Made by a program: the position numbers and the translations under genes. From Triplophysa rosa (lineage: Eukaryota > Chordata > Actinopteri > Cypriniformes > Nemacheilidae): a stretch of 64,000 nucleotides of DNA. The DNA lies in contig NC_079913.1 in the NCBI RefSeq assembly GCF_024868665.1, positions 621,544 to 685,543 on the forward strand, in the 5' to 3' direction. The notes under the pieces are model-generated. The model was not told where the DNA came from, did not search any database, and saw only the letters and a list, made by a program, of their open reading frames with translations. The stretch's first letter is position 1; each line of letters begins with the position of its first letter. Below, one piece after another: positions 12,401-24,058 of the stretch.

Positions 12401-15400
12401 TTGTTCACTGTCTATTCTCTAACAGAGGAAGTGAGGCCATGTGTTGTTTCCATTCATTATTTTGAAATATGACCAGGGCTAAGATGCAGATTCACGAGGA
12501 CGGGACAAAACTGTACACACAGACACAATTACTTGCATTCACAAACTCCTTTAAGAACACACCCTTGTTGTCGACATCTGGTCCTTGTCCACCTCTCAGC
12601 ATTTGCCATCATCTTACAACACAAAATACATGAAACCAAAGAGTTTCAATGTCAGTTTTCAAACATCGGATTTCCATATATAATGGCTTGTGTGAATTTA
12701 TATCTTTATTTCATTAGGGACAGATTTAATATAGCATTATTAGACATATGGGATGTCTTTAAAGGTAAAAACACGATTTAAAGTAAATATCACTAAAAAA
12801 CGAAACATTTTCTGTCAGGGTTAGCATCTTGGTCGACATTATTTATAATTAAATCTAATTTAAATTGGCTATATTTACAGGCAATACTGTATAACACGTT
12901 CCCATTTAAAGGTACAGTTCAACCAAAAATAAAAATGTTGTCTTCATTCATTCATCCTCGTGCTGTTCTAAACCTGTATATGACTTTATTCTGTGGAACA
13001 CAAAGGAAGATATTTTGAGAAAGGTGGTTTTGTGTCCATACAATGGAAGCCAGTAAGGAGCAATAATGTTTGGTTACCAACATTCTTCTAAATATCTTCA
13101 TTTGTGTTCTGTAGAAAAAAGAGGTTGTGGAGGTTTGGAATAACATGAGGTTGAATAAATGTTGAATGAATATTTGGGTGCACCATCCCTTTGAAAAGAC
13201 AAATAAATATGAGCATGTGCACACAAAGCAGATTATGTCCATGTTATCGGTGTACTCCCACGCTGCATGTTTCACAAGTGTCTAAAGCTAGTACGCAGAT
13301 AATCAAATGTCACATTCCTCTTAAAGGCACAGGACATCATTCTTACTCCTTCACATCAGATGCAAAGTACCCATCACCAGCAGGTACAGAAAGATGAAGA
13401 TGACACGGAGGACATGTGGGAGACGAAATTTGCTCTCTTTTGAACAACCAATGACAACATTTCACTGATACATTCCACACATACCAGCCTGCCAAAGATG
13501 TTAGTCATTTCTTATTGAATGAGTGCCACATTGATGCAAGACTTTTTTATGTCAGGAGTCAGACAACAGTGGCTCCAGTATTCATGTTTTTGTTTATTTC
13601 ACTCCGAATCTTTCACTTATCAGCTGTTAAACTTCAAGTTCTTTACATCAAGCTTTATCCCTCCCAAGAGCAGAACTATCTGTTCTTTCTAGGCACACGC
13701 TCCACCCCAAACACACAGCTCTCTGCACCGGCTCTGCCTTCCCATCCGTGGCGTGCTCACTGCTTCAGCAAAATCACTAAATAAATGCACCAAATACACA
13801 TCTACTGAAAATGTCTGCAACCTGCAGCTGTAGCAAGAGAAAACACCTCTGGACCAACACTTTTCATAACCTGATAAAGAGCCAGCGAGTCCCTGGCGTG
13901 ACCTATTTTATGTCATTCTGGAAAGCCTTTGAACGACTAGGAACCTGAGCGAAAAATGAAATGTCTTGTACGCATGTGGATCCCCAAGCAATAATTTTGA
14001 ACCGTACTGTCACACCAGATGGAAGTACATGGTTTCTATGTGGTGCGATTATGTGTGTGTGCGCGTGCGTGTGTGTTGAGAGCATCCAGGATTGGATGGC
14101 AGCCAGAAATGCATCCCAACATCAAATCTCATGAGAGAATAAGTAGCAACAAGAACAGCATTATGGCAATGTCACATTGCGTTACATCTCATTGTATTCT
14201 TGCCTTTTACTTTGGTGAAACAGTTTTTAAAAGCACAGAATAAACATGCTCGTACACAATTACATTAAGGGTGGGGCTTACTGTTGTGTTCCTCAGCTTT
14301 TTATAATACAAGCTCCCCGTGCACCCCTCCGGCGCTAAAACAACCTTCTCATTTGAGTGCAGATTTTTGGCTGATCAAGCAAAAATGCGATTTTGAGTAA
14401 TGCGCCCTAGCGTGCATGCGCGTTATGTTTTTCCACATTAAAATTGCTCTGAATCACCATCTGTACGTCGCTCTATTTGTGTGTGCGTGTGAGTTTGCAG
14501 GTAGAGTCAAGGTCATGTGCCTCTCTTTACTTCTAACTTCCTCCCTCGGCGGAAACCCTTTCCTGTTCGGACATTAAACTTGAGCACGTCCCTGAGAACG
14601 CTTTACAGGATTTTTTTGAGTCAAACCATTCAGGACGATTTATTTTTATCCAAAGCAACTTATATTACAGTCAACATATACCTTTTATTCGTGCATGCGT
14701 GTCCCCTAGGAATCAAACCCATGAATCCATAAATACATTTTGCCATCTTCAAGCAGCCATTTTACACACACACGCACACACGCACACACACCGATGAAAG
14801 GCATTTAAGTGTATGAAAGCCATTCGGAAAAGGGCACCTTCCCAATCACAAAGCAAACTAGTCCCGAATACATCAACAGAAGGCACAATGACAATTAAGC
14901 ACACGGCGGTGTGATGCATGTCTGAATGGCAGTGTGTGCATGTGTGTAACCACAGAGAATAGCGACGCTATCCCTTATGACCATGAATCACTCAATCTGT
15001 CTCAAACCATCCTTGGTCACAGTACTGTATGCCACACACACGGCCGTACGTGCGGTCCATACTAAACAGCACTGCTGCGGCAGGAGGATTCCCTGATCAT
15101 GCTCCCTGACACACACACAGATACCCATCGCTTTCCCATTGGACATTCACACACAGGCTGGTGGTCGAGTATCCATGGAAACATGTACAATGCAGCAAGA
15201 GCCTGTTGCCAGTATTGTTGGGAAAAAGGAGCAGAGTAACCAAGAGTACATGTGCACCTCGAATTCCCAACCCATCCCATCTCAAACCACAAGCACTAAA
15301 GCAGTGGCCCAAATACTACACCAATCTATCAACATCCCATAAAGGTTCATGCTTTGAGTTGCCTAGAGACCACCCTCACCTCCACCACCATTGGCCAATA

Positions 15401-16068
15401 GTAGCTGAGACTGCAACTCTAGCCTCCCCACACTTAAAAACCAGCATTAATGTGTGGAAATGAGCTATTGGTAATGCAACCATTTATTTTCCGAAATGAA
15501 TATTGTACACTTAGTGTTGTCTAGGTGAGCTGCACACCTTCGCCTGACTACAGCTCGAGCGCGGGAGACAGGGGTTGCCATGCAGGTTACTGTGGAGCCT
15601 GCTCGCTGCCGCGCGCGCCCCGTTCCATTTCATCGATTAAACAACGTTAAACGAGCGCGCGCGCGCAAACAGACGCCCTGCTGGAAGGGCAAACAAACGA
15701 TAACAGGGCGTATTACATATTAGTGTTTATTAACTTAATTAAATTAGGGGAATTAAATATATTCAATTAAAAATGTTAAATGCATTTTGGTAATTCAGTG
15801 TCTTGAGCATATTGATACAAATGCTTTGTGGAACGCATTAAACACAGACTGCAACAATGTGACTGAAAATATACTCATAAATATGATTAAATAACACGTA
15901 CTATTATTATTGTGGTTTATAGTGTAAGTAAATGCATGCACGAGTATCAGATGCATATGAGAGCCAGTCTCCAGGTAGCGGTCAGGTGTGAGAGAGTATT
16001 TTCTTACCTTTCACTTGGCTCTCATACTCGGTAATGATTTCCTTTTCCTTCTTGCTCTTCGCCGACAT
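1609..16068 (-). CDS. srgap1: srGAP1 (SLIT-ROBO Rho GTPase-activating protein 1), N-terminal exons, partial
   Basis: srGAPs sit at the plasma membrane. Their F-BAR domain bends or protrudes membrane, and a RhoGAP domain and an SH3 domain (here off the left edge) inactivate Rho-family GTPases downstream of ROBO receptors in neuronal migration. Coding exons, in transcript order: 16068-16008, 7480-7285, 5446-5284, 4440-4378, 3615-3436, 1737-1609. All have AG/GT borders and compatible phases (61+196+163+63+180+129 = 792 nt, 264 codons). The ATG at 16068 starts MSAKSKKEKEII, like the family N-terminus. Segments such as LEKLAERFMAKTRSTKDH, KDQNLLSPVNCWYLLLNQ and ARNEYLLTLEATNAS match the helical F-BAR region and fit srGAP1 better than srGAP2 or srGAP3. 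The reading frame stops at the exon border after HLID, where the family continues. The fish a/b paralogue is not assigned. Intron 1 is 8.5 kb. Seen: the exons and phases. Inferred: the identity. Confidence 0.93.
2081..2262. repeat. Common cyprinid short inverted-repeat element, partial copy (family A)
   Basis: The segment contains the family hallmarks TTCACCCTCATGTTGTTT, GAAGATATTTTGAGAAATG, CCATACAATGGAAGTCAATG and GGTTACCAACGTTCTTC. It lies in srgap1 intron 5. Related copies are at 9390-9640, 12907-13193, 36880-37113 and 59337-59500, and a half copy is at 32639-32702. It probably corresponds to an Angel-like or similar nonautonomous element. Confidence 0.7.
2263..3082. other. srgap1: srgap1 intron 5 sequence, nothing recognised
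   Basis: AT-rich intron DNA. A 106-codon open frame at 2424-2744 has no recognisable domain, and I treat it as chance. Confidence 0.5.
3083..3280. mobile_element. MITE with GGCCCGGTT-type ends
   Basis: The left end GGCCCGGTTGTACAGACAGG and the right end (TTTGTGAAACCAGGCA, read in reverse) are diverged inverted repeats. Inner TTAGCTTAAGCC and GGACTAGCCTTAAGCC match in inverted order. This is the pattern of a common teleost nonautonomous DNA transposon, here an aged copy of about 200 bp in srgap1 intron 5. Confidence 0.65.
3616..4377. repeat. srgap1 intron 4 with a GACCAGC/CTGGT-rich repeat (about 3950-4130)
   Basis: Many copies of CCAGC, ACCAGCA and GCTGGT occur in both orientations around a poly-A tract at about 4049. 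This is a known style of low-copy fish repeat, probably a fold-back remnant. No exon is visible in the rest of the intron. Confidence 0.5.
4441..5283. other. srgap1: srgap1 intron 3, nothing recognised
   Basis: Unremarkable intron sequence between coding exons 3 and 4 (transcript order). No repeat family or additional exon was recognised. Confidence 0.6.
5447..7284. other. srgap1: srgap1 intron 2 with CT and CA microsatellites
   Basis: The intron contains a (CT)n tract at about 6383-6415 and a (CA)n tract at about 6499-6524. The open frames overlapping these tracts are low-complexity artefacts. No exon was recognised. Confidence 0.7.
7603..8508. mobile_element. Nonautonomous DNA transposon, about 0.9 kb, GGGCCTCGTTC ends
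   Basis: The left end GGGCCTCGTTCGTAAAAC and the right end GTTTCATGAACGAGGCCC are inverted repeats, and both are flanked by the trinucleotide AAT (7600-7602 and 8509-8511), consistent with a 3-bp target duplication. Subterminal TTCGTA/TACGAA-type motifs recur. The open frames inside (8085-8654) resemble no transposase. It lies in srgap1 intron 1. The superfamily is uncertain; a 3-bp duplication would fit PIF/Harbinger. Confidence 0.7.
9390..9640. repeat. Family A short inverted-repeat element, copy 2
   Basis: It starts AAAGGGACACTTCACCC and ends GGTGAACTGTTCCTTTAA, so the ends are inverted repeats of each other. Between them are GAACACAGAGAAAGATATTT and TTCTTCAAAATATCTTC. It is noncoding. 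Confidence 0.75.
9641..12906. other. srgap1: srgap1 intron 1, central part, no gene seen
   Basis: AT-rich intron DNA. Several 60-110-codon open frames occur, but none shows domain-like composition, conserved motifs or paired splice signals. No repeat family was recognised with confidence. Confidence 0.5.
12907..13193. repeat. Family A short inverted-repeat element, copy 3 (near full length)
   Basis: Left end AAAGGTACAGTTCAACC, right end GGGTGCACCATCCCTTT. Between them are mirrored GGAACACAAAGGAAGATATT and CATTTGTGTTCTGTAG, and GGTTACCAACATTCTTC. The two halves are inverted copies, so the transcript could fold back on itself. Confidence 0.75.
14632..14735. repeat. Fragment of a dispersed fish retroposon
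   Basis: The motifs ATCCAAAGCAACTTATATTA and CCCCTAGGAATCAAACCCAT, in this spacing, are typical of a very common teleost interspersed repeat. The GGAATCAAACCC part resembles a tRNA B box on the opposite strand, which fits a tRNA-derived SINE remnant, but the fragment cannot fold as a tRNA. Confidence 0.45.
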
Positions 16069-16340
16069 GACGAGCAGGTGTAGTTCAGATTTCTGTCCGC
16101 TTCTGACTGAAACCTCTCCGCTTTTCCGAGACACGTCCCTACTGTGACCGATGCGTCATTTCTAACCACAGGTTCCGTGCGTGAACCGTTCCGTGCGTGA
16201 TCCGCTACAACGGGAAAGTGTAGTCCATAAAGCAATGCAATGACAAACCATTCAGATCAATGCTTTTTTTAAGACCCGCACCCGGAAAGGTCCGTAAAAG
16301 GTACGGGGAGATTCAAGGAAACATCCACAGCACGTGAAGC
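16069..16340 (-). promoter_or_regulatory. srgap1: srgap1 5' leader and proximal promoter region (approximate)
   Basis: This lies immediately upstream of the srgap1 ATG on the minus strand and is richer in G+C and CpG than its surroundings. CpG enrichment also continues into intron 1 at about 15540-15680, which has runs of GCGC. An ATTGG near 16366 reads as a CCAAT box in the srgap1 direction. No TATA box stands out, and the transcription start cannot be placed from sequence alone. Confidence 0.4.
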
Positions 16341-16901
16341 ACAGGGGCGCGTCGCGCTTTGGATGATTGGAGATTTAAGTCAATACTACAACACATCAAT
16401 ATGATGCACAGGTTGTGTGCGCGCACAGTAAACAAGATGCACACGGGCTGTAACTCATGCGGTATTTAATATATGGTGGGATTTGGCATGCACAAAATCT
16501 CTCTTGGGTGGGTGTGTGAGTGAGCGCTTTTCTCCAGTGCGCGCTCTCCACGCTTCTGTCAATAGGTGGGCGGGTTGGGGCGTGCATGTGTGTAAAACAC
16601 AAAATTGACAAACCCTCCAGCCCTGTTGTTACGTCATGCTCTCACGCTATTTTGGGAAGCCACTAGATTAAATGGTTAACAATTAGGGTTGATTGGTTAA
16701 TTGGTGGCGGTTAGTGAAAACAGAAAACAAGGTGCCAAAAGAGTAACGTGACGCACGTGTTGATATAGGCTGATGATCTTAAACTGTGAACATCTCAAAC
16801 ATAGATTTGTCGAACTTTAAAAAGAAAAATACAAATAAGCATCAATTTTATAGTAGGTAGTGCTAAAAATATAACGGTCCAGGCAACGAATGAATGACAT
16901 T
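16341..16901. other. Intergenic DNA upstream of srgap1, nothing recognised
   Basis: No exon or clear repeat. Short open frames lack any recognised domain. Confidence 0.5.
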
Positions 16902-18614
16902 CCCAGCTAACACAGTTACGTTGTGACGACGTACCTGTGGCCGGTTGCACCAGCTGTGCGTTACAACATAGCCTAGTTTTGACTTAAATGGGCACTAATG
17001 TACAACTTACGCACTACTAAATTTGTTTGAGTTGCACCATTCAACTTAGTTGAAGCGTAACGTTACGTATAAACTATTTACGGAAGCCTCCCGTCAGGAG
17101 TAACTGTATAGGAATAAAATAGCAGACTAACCGAATAAGCTCTTGTTTCACTCGACATTCTTCAATGCTTTACACATATGATAATGCTGACATTTACAGT
17201 CACTTGCCTTTTAAAATAGAGAACATTATGTGATGACGTTCCACAATTAGCGGTCCTAGCGCGCCCCCGATATCTGCACGTAAAAATTAAATCATCTTTT
17301 TATTTCATTGGCGGTTGGCAGTAAAATGAAATCACCCATATTACATGTAGTTTATTATTATTTTATTGGGCTGTATTGTTTTATTAAGCATTTGTTTATT
17401 AATCTTGTTTAATTTTAAATGTTTAATAAAATACCTATTATGATATTCATTCCAGCGACGTAACTTTGCGATTCCCATATTCGTCGTGACGACCTAACAT
17501 TGGACGTTGTTGGGACTGGTGATTACCTCCTGAAGACATACCTGAAACGTACCATATTCGTCGCAGCGACGTACCAAATAACGTTTCTGGGACGTGATGA
17601 GCACGTCCTAACCACCAAACAGGCACGTTATTAAAATCGTTTTTTATTTAATTTAAACAATTACCATCCTTCACATGGAGGATTAAATTAATTTGTGATT
17701 TAATCTGTGCGTTAAAGATTCAATTTTATGCACAATTGGAGTAATTCTCGATTAATAAAACTCAACACAGCACTGTCTGTACGTCACAATAAGGAATTTT
17801 ATTTATACTACATGACATAATCAAAGACTTCAACACAATATAGAGGATTTAAAGCAGATATTTATTGACAGAGATGAATAAACATATGTTTAAGATTAAC
17901 AGTATATTCTTGTTTTACCACATAAATTTAGCAGGTTGTCAGTTTTTAGAAACAACAATCAAAAGTTTCTTTAGTCACACTCACAAACATCAGGGTCCGT
18001 TCATTTAAACGCGCCAAATCGATCGAAAATCACAAAAAATGTGCGTCACTCTCAAATCTGTAAGGTTTAAAGTAAAGAAAGAATATTATTAAACCGCTAA
18101 AGTAATATCAGGCAGTGAGGTAAAACGAAATGACCGTTAACGTTTAAATGATGCGAACGCGCGTCTCTTTGCAGATCAGAGAAGGCGCGTGCGCGCACAT
18201 ATCAGACGCGCGCACTAAATAAATAGAAACGCAGTTTTAATTGTGGTATCGAATTAACTGTTTAATAGCTGTCAGAAGTCGGATTTATAGCATTCGTCTT
18301 GACATTATAAGAGATTTTACTCTGATCATAAATTTTCCATCCAATAACAATAAATAGAAATGACCAAATTCATTAATCAAATGACCAGTGTCCAGGTTAT
18401 CTGAAGACCAGTACATCACGTCGCTACAACGTTCTCCATGGGATTAATTCACAATGTTATTTGAGGACGTGGCTAGAACGTTTCTGGAACGTAAGCAAAC
18501 ATTCTTAGAAATGGAACGTTGCCAAGACGTCCTCAGAACGTGCACAAAGTAATGTCACGGTGACCAAATGAAGTCGAGCTGGCTACGTCGTCAGAACGTA
18601 CTGTGTTAGCTGGG
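16902..18614. mobile_element. 1.7-kb nonautonomous DNA transposon with CCCAGCTAACACAG ends
   Basis: The left end, from 16902, reads CCCAGCTAACACAGTTACG and continues to GACGACGTA. The right end, ending at 18614, is its inverted counterpart with about two differences over 30 bases. Both flanks contain many ACGT-centred words (AACGTTTCTGG, GACGTCC, ACGTCGC) repeated in both orientations over roughly 17450-17630 and 18410-18600, an array of subterminal repeats. There is no open frame of useful length, so it is nonautonomous. A second, unrelated repeat fragment (GGCCGGTTGCACCAG...) is nested near 16940. No clear target-site duplication was read. Confidence 0.75.
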
Positions 18615-20708
18615 TTCATGCCTATTGACAAATATTTTTACAGTTAGCAAACCTCTTTACATTTTGCAATACCACCACGACCATTTAAAAGGTCACAGTT
18701 TTTGTATCCAAATTTCTTTTTCTTATTTCTGTACTGTTTTTTATTCTGCAAGGCTGCTTTTCAAATGCAAATTATAATTTAATTGATTACTGGATAAGCA
18801 TATGGCAGCAGTTGCCATGTTAAAGAAAAGCAATAAGAAAAGAAAACCACATTATGAATGAACTACAAAACCTAACCGTTTCACGCCAATTAAATGTAAC
18901 CTTTCAGGTGGATGGAAACACCCAATAGTTTTGGAAAGTGCCGTTCTGCCCTCTACTGGGATAATTGTGTAACTACACTAAATCAACTTTCTCTTCGACA
19001 AGCGGTATAAACGTTCGCTCGCACCAAACAGGATAATATCACGCTGCGCCAGCAGGGGGGGATAGAGAATAGAAAACCAGCAGGTGGACTAATTGCTGTA
19101 ACACTGATATGAGATCAGTTTACAGAATAAACTGTGCGTGTCCGCAAGGGGGGAAGTCGGGCACTGAATCACAGCAAGGTACAATTATAAAGTCTAATTG
19201 AAATGCCAATTGGAATGACTGTTATTCGTCATGAATTTTCGTTTTAATTGGATTACTTTGTCTGGTCAGGATGGCAGGATCCTTTCCAAACACAATTATT
19301 TCAAACCAACACACAGTAAAGCAAGTACTAACATAATGAATAAATATGTTATAATTTGAATATTGTTTCTCTAATTTAGAACAAAAACAAAGAGACTTAG
19401 TAACGAGGATGCATTTAACATTTTGTTTTAATTTGCATTTAACAATAATTATAGCACACAAAGCAGAACTCTCTCTCTCTCTCTCTCTCATTATTGTTGA
19501 ACACATATCAGCAGATGTCATGACTTCAGTTACGACTGTTCAGTATGTCTCTGTTATGGGTTACGAGGTTGTAAAGCTTGTCATGTGACACTGATAAATT
19601 GAACAGCCTATGCAAACTTATCTTTACATAGTTATGAATCAATTAAGATTATTTTACGTTACCAAGGTAGGAAACTTTATACAGCACACACACATAAACC
19701 ATTGCAATTCAGGAAATGTGTATTGACTCTAATCACTAAGCACACCCAAACTCTGGTAATGCATTTACAAACACTTAAATGTATTTTTAGACATCAGAGG
19801 TTGTTTTGGGTGATTTAATGGATGCTGTATCACGTGTCTACAGTAATTCTCATTTGTAATCTTTTCTCTTGGGTATCATACACTCATTTCTACATAAACA
19901 GGACACAAATGGTCCTCTGGGCACTTCCATAACCCCCCACTGAACTGCTGACTGCAGAAGTAATGTCTATGCTCAGTGAGTGATGATGAAGCATCTGAGC
20001 TATTGGTTTAGTGTGTGAACGTATATATTTATGTCTGCTTTCATTTAGTCATCAATCAAAGCCAAGCAGAACATTTGTTCTCAGCACTGCTGAAGTCCTT
20101 GTGTAGGTTTAGCGTGTAGTTCACATCTTCTCCCATTTTCTGCAACAAATACTGAGGAAAAACCTATTGCATTAGGTCCTTTAAACTCTGGAAAAAATCA
20201 TGCAAAATGTGAAACCAAACAACCCACTTACTTTGTACAGCAGTAAAAGCATAAAGAACTTGCAGTTCAGTGCAAATTATAATTCAAAATAAATTGAATC
20301 AGATTGCATTCAGAAAATCTGAAGGAGATCTGAACGTTTTACTAACAACACAAATTGAATGGCATAATATATAAAATTTTTTCAGAGAATGTATTGTTGC
20401 AAATGTTTGCAAATCTAGGAAAATGTAATGATGTTTATGCTTACAAGAAGCAAAAGTAATTTCCCAAAGGATGAAAAACCTGACTCGGGCTAAAATCTCT
20501 GAAAACAAGACAAAAACACACAAAAGGGATTAAAAAAGATTAAATTTCATTAATGAATAAACTTCTTCAGAATTGGCAGGACACATTGTTGGTTTTCAAG
20601 TAAAAGAAGGAAACGTGCGTAAAATTTGACAGCTGTAGTCAGGGGCAGATTCTTAGTAAAAATCTTTCAGTTCCATAAAAGAAAGTCATACAGTTTACAA
20701 CAACTGCC
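18615..20708. other. Intergenic DNA, no gene seen
   Basis: AT-rich sequence with a (CT)n tract at about 19470-19489. Open frames such as those at 19222-19521 and 20299-20523 look random. Confidence 0.5.
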
Positions 20709-21039
20709 TTTAAAGGAGCAATGTGGAGATTTTAGCTGCATCTAGTGGTGAGGTTGAGAATTGCAACTGACGGCTTACTGCCCCCTCCCCTTCGAAGCGC
20801 TACGGTGGCTGACACAGGACTAAGATGTCACGTTTTCACTTCTGTGCTGAAGGAGATAATGCATTTGTAGAGCAGTTTGTCCATTTAGGGCTTCTGTAGA
20901 AACAACGTGACGAATTCCATGTAGATAGAAATAGCTCATTCTGAAATAGTAAAAACATAACGCATCATTATGTACACATATGTGTATTGCATTTCCGTCA
21001 ATAGATCCTATACAAAAAATGACACACTGGCCCTTTAAA
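20709..21039 (+). repeat. Family B dispersed element, copy 1
   Basis: Ends CTTTAAAGGAGCAATGTGG and ACACACTGGCCCTTTAAAG are imperfect inverted repeats. The core words GCATCTAGTGGTGAGGTTG, GAATTGCAAC and TCTGTAGAAACAACGTGACG recur at 30287-30647 in the same orientation and at 22034-22385 in the opposite orientation. Noncoding; probably a teleost MITE. Confidence 0.75.
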
Positions 21040-22033
21040 GTACCCTGGTGGAGACCTATAACTGAGTCTCCATGGGATCGGTTCTCTGTTTATTGTATAG
21101 TTTCTTGCTAAAGCTTTTCTTCCAACACACAAAAGACTTTCAACGTAAACACATTTCCTTATTTGGTCATGGGAAAGACAACATTAGCATGTAGTCATTA
21201 CACAGCTCTCATCACAGTGAGGACAAACACGGGTTACAGTAAATACGGTACTGGATGTACAGTACGGCGTGTCCAGCAATACATTCTCTTCCCTATACAA
21301 TTGTCTTCTCTTAGATGTTCTTATCCAATACAATAATCTGCTAATGATGATCATGTCGCAGCTGTGTACGAGTTATCGCCAAGTGTTAAAGTGATAAAAA
21401 CAGGCGATGTGACAATTTCTTAAAGACCGGATGCACAATTAAACGAGCGTAACGCATATTGTGACAGAACTGGATTAAACCTAAAAGTAGGTTATAAGTA
21501 GGCAATAGCTGCAAGGGATGCGGTCCTTTAAAAGCCGTCTCGCCAGACCGTCTACTGGAAAGGCTATTCAGGTCACTTAAGCGCTGTATTTGATGTTTCC
21601 TGTAGTTATTACCCCGGCGGATCAAACCGGCAGCTCTGCATTCACTTGCATGAGATCTCCATCCATGTCATCCTCTGACCTCTGTGACTCGCGAAAGTCA
21701 CGTTGGGCTTTTCTTTCCATGCCATCATTCTGTGTGCAGCTCGAGCCCCGGGTCAGAGTATAAAGGAGATTCACATCACCATCCCTGACTAGCAGTGTCC
21801 CTCCCTTCCCTTCTTTCACCCACACGACCATTTCCTGCTATGTAACCTCATTAACTACATCCCTCATCCTGGTGGCCTGATCAGAACTAGAGCCCATGGC
21901 CCTCGATCTCTGCTGCCATGACGACAGGCTCGGAAATCCTGCGTGGCTCAGCAGGAAGGGGCCCGAGACCCGAGTGTGGCGAGAATGTGAATGCGTCTGA
22001 CATGTTCCTGTCACATTTTCAAGATGTTTTAGG

Positions 22034-22385
22034 TCTTAAAGGTCCAGTGTGTCATTTTTTGGAGGATCTATTGACAAAACTGCTATATAATACACATAAC
22101 TGTGTGTTCAGAGGTGTATAAAGACCTTAAATAATGAAGCCTTATGTTTTTACTACCTTAGAATGAGCTATTATGAGCTTACATGGAATTCGTCATGTTG
22201 TTTCTACAGAAGCTCTAAACGGTTTCGTAAATATCTCCTTCGGCAAAGAAGCGCAAACGTGACGACATCTTGGTGCTGTGTCAGTCACCGTAGTGCTTCT
22301 ATTGGCGGGCTGAAGTGAGCCATTGGTTGCAATTTGCAACTTCACCACTAGATGCTGCTAAATTTCTTACCCTTTCCCTGTAAAG
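22034..22385 (-). repeat. Family B dispersed element, copy 2 (inverted)
   Basis: Begins CTTAAAGGTCCAGTGTGTC and carries GTTGTTTCTACAGAAGCTC, GTTGCAATTTGCAAC and TTCACCACTAGATGCTGC, the complements of copy 1. With copy 1 about 1 kb away it forms a large inverted repeat. Confidence 0.75.
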
Positions 22386-23738
22386 TACATTTACATATAG
22401 AAACACAATTGACTTTAACACAGCCTTACGCATCGTGTAAGTGAATTGACATACCCGTGTAGGAGACTGGAGCAAGGGAAATTCTGCATGATTTGTATCT
22501 TGAAGGTCTGGAGTGTTTCAGACTGTCTGTGACCTGTTGGGTCAAAACGACAAGGGTCAGAGCTCATTCACGCCACGGCCTGCTTGTCTGACATGGGGAA
22601 GGCCTCCCGTGTCATGTTTCATTTGTTTAATCCTGAACCTATCGACCACAAACCCTAATCTTGCATTATGTATTTAAATAAGTGAATGAATATACATTTG
22701 GCTGGTTTAAATCTTTTTTTAGCTATTCCTTGAATGGACAAATCGTTCCCTCACTACAAATTGTAAGCTAGCACTGAAATTTAACCCAAGGTGTGCATTC
22801 CTTGACAACACAAGTGACAGAATAAATTACTGAAAGACATTTTGGAGACCAAAAGAAAAGCTAAAAACAAACATTGAAAGTGATGTGATGGAAGTGACAG
22901 AAATGAAATGAGCAGACAGCCATGGAGAGAACACATCTGTCTTTCCTCACAACAAACCCTGGATTCAACACTTTGCTACGTGTACTTGTTAAGTCTTTTG
23001 AGAAAGAAAGTATATATTTAGGGGGGTGGGTTGTCTTTTTAAACATGAACTGAACACAATTAAGTTGCATATGAATTTATCTCCGTGCATGAACGGGACA
23101 CGAATGAAATAGCCGCTTTTTATGATGGAAGCCAAAAGATAAAGAAAATGAATTATGCACTTGTCAAGCAAGCGCCGAGGTATCAGTATCTGTCCTTTCT
23201 TCTCTATTTCACTCGAACACACAAATGACACGTCGCCCAGATGTTGACAGAAGAATACCTCAACCCCCCTTGTTCTTATGAAAGCCTTCCATCAGTGCAT
23301 CCCGCCACGTTCTGTGTGCTTTCAATCCCATTGTTTTCAGAGCCATCCAATGATAGAGAAAGTGGTATTTAAACAGTGATGCACGCTGGGATAGGGCGCC
23401 CTATATAGGCCTAGAGACGAGGTTGTGGGGAATGTCAGATTCATTAAAGCGGCGATGCTTTGTGGTCAACCATCCGAGCAATTTCCTGTTTGTGTCAATT
23501 TTTATAATAGAGCATGTGCAGACACATACCGTAGATTAGTATCACGCTAGGCCAGGGCATATATGTCCTATCGCTACATATAGAAATACGAGCGGTTTAG
23601 TGTACAGTTGGCGGAAATAAACACTAAACATGCTTTTGTGTGTGACTGTGTGGATAAGGGGCTGTTTGCATTACGACAGTCACTACAGACGACCTGTGAG
23701 GGTAAGCTTATAGTAGGGGCCAAAAGTGATGTCCGATC
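22386..23738. other. Intergenic DNA, nothing recognised
   Basis: No exon, RNA gene or familiar repeat. Open frames at 22861-23231 on the minus strand lack domain-like features. Confidence 0.5.
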
Positions 23739-24058
23739 TACACTGTAAAAAAACTCCTGAAAAAATGCTGTTTTCCAGCAGAAAACGTAAAATTACAGTT
23801 TGTAACGTAAAATGACATGTTTTTTGTTGTAAATTCATGATTTTTTTTGTCATTTGATGTATTTTTAACGTATTTTCAAAATTACACTGTGAACAAATCC
23901 TGTAAAAAAATCAAGCAGATGGGGCGCCAGTAAAAATGGTTAACTAACCATTTTTCCTGTAATTTGAAGATTTTTTTTACAGTTTTTTACATTATATGTG
24001 AAAAATCTGTAAAGAATAACAGTACATTTCTGTAAATGTACAGCTGTTTTACAGTGTA
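23739..24058. mobile_element. MITE with TACACTGTAAAA terminal inverted repeats
   Basis: The 12-base left end TACACTGTAAAA is matched exactly by TTTTACAGTGTA at the right end. The interior repeats TTTACAG/CTGTAAA words many times and is T/A-rich. The unit is 320 bp and noncoding. The ends resemble a very abundant teleost nonautonomous element; the superfamily was not determined. Confidence 0.75.

Noticed and set aside
14700..14735. tRNA-like B box on the minus strand
   Set aside because: No A box or cloverleaf can be formed; it belongs to a dispersed repeat fragment.
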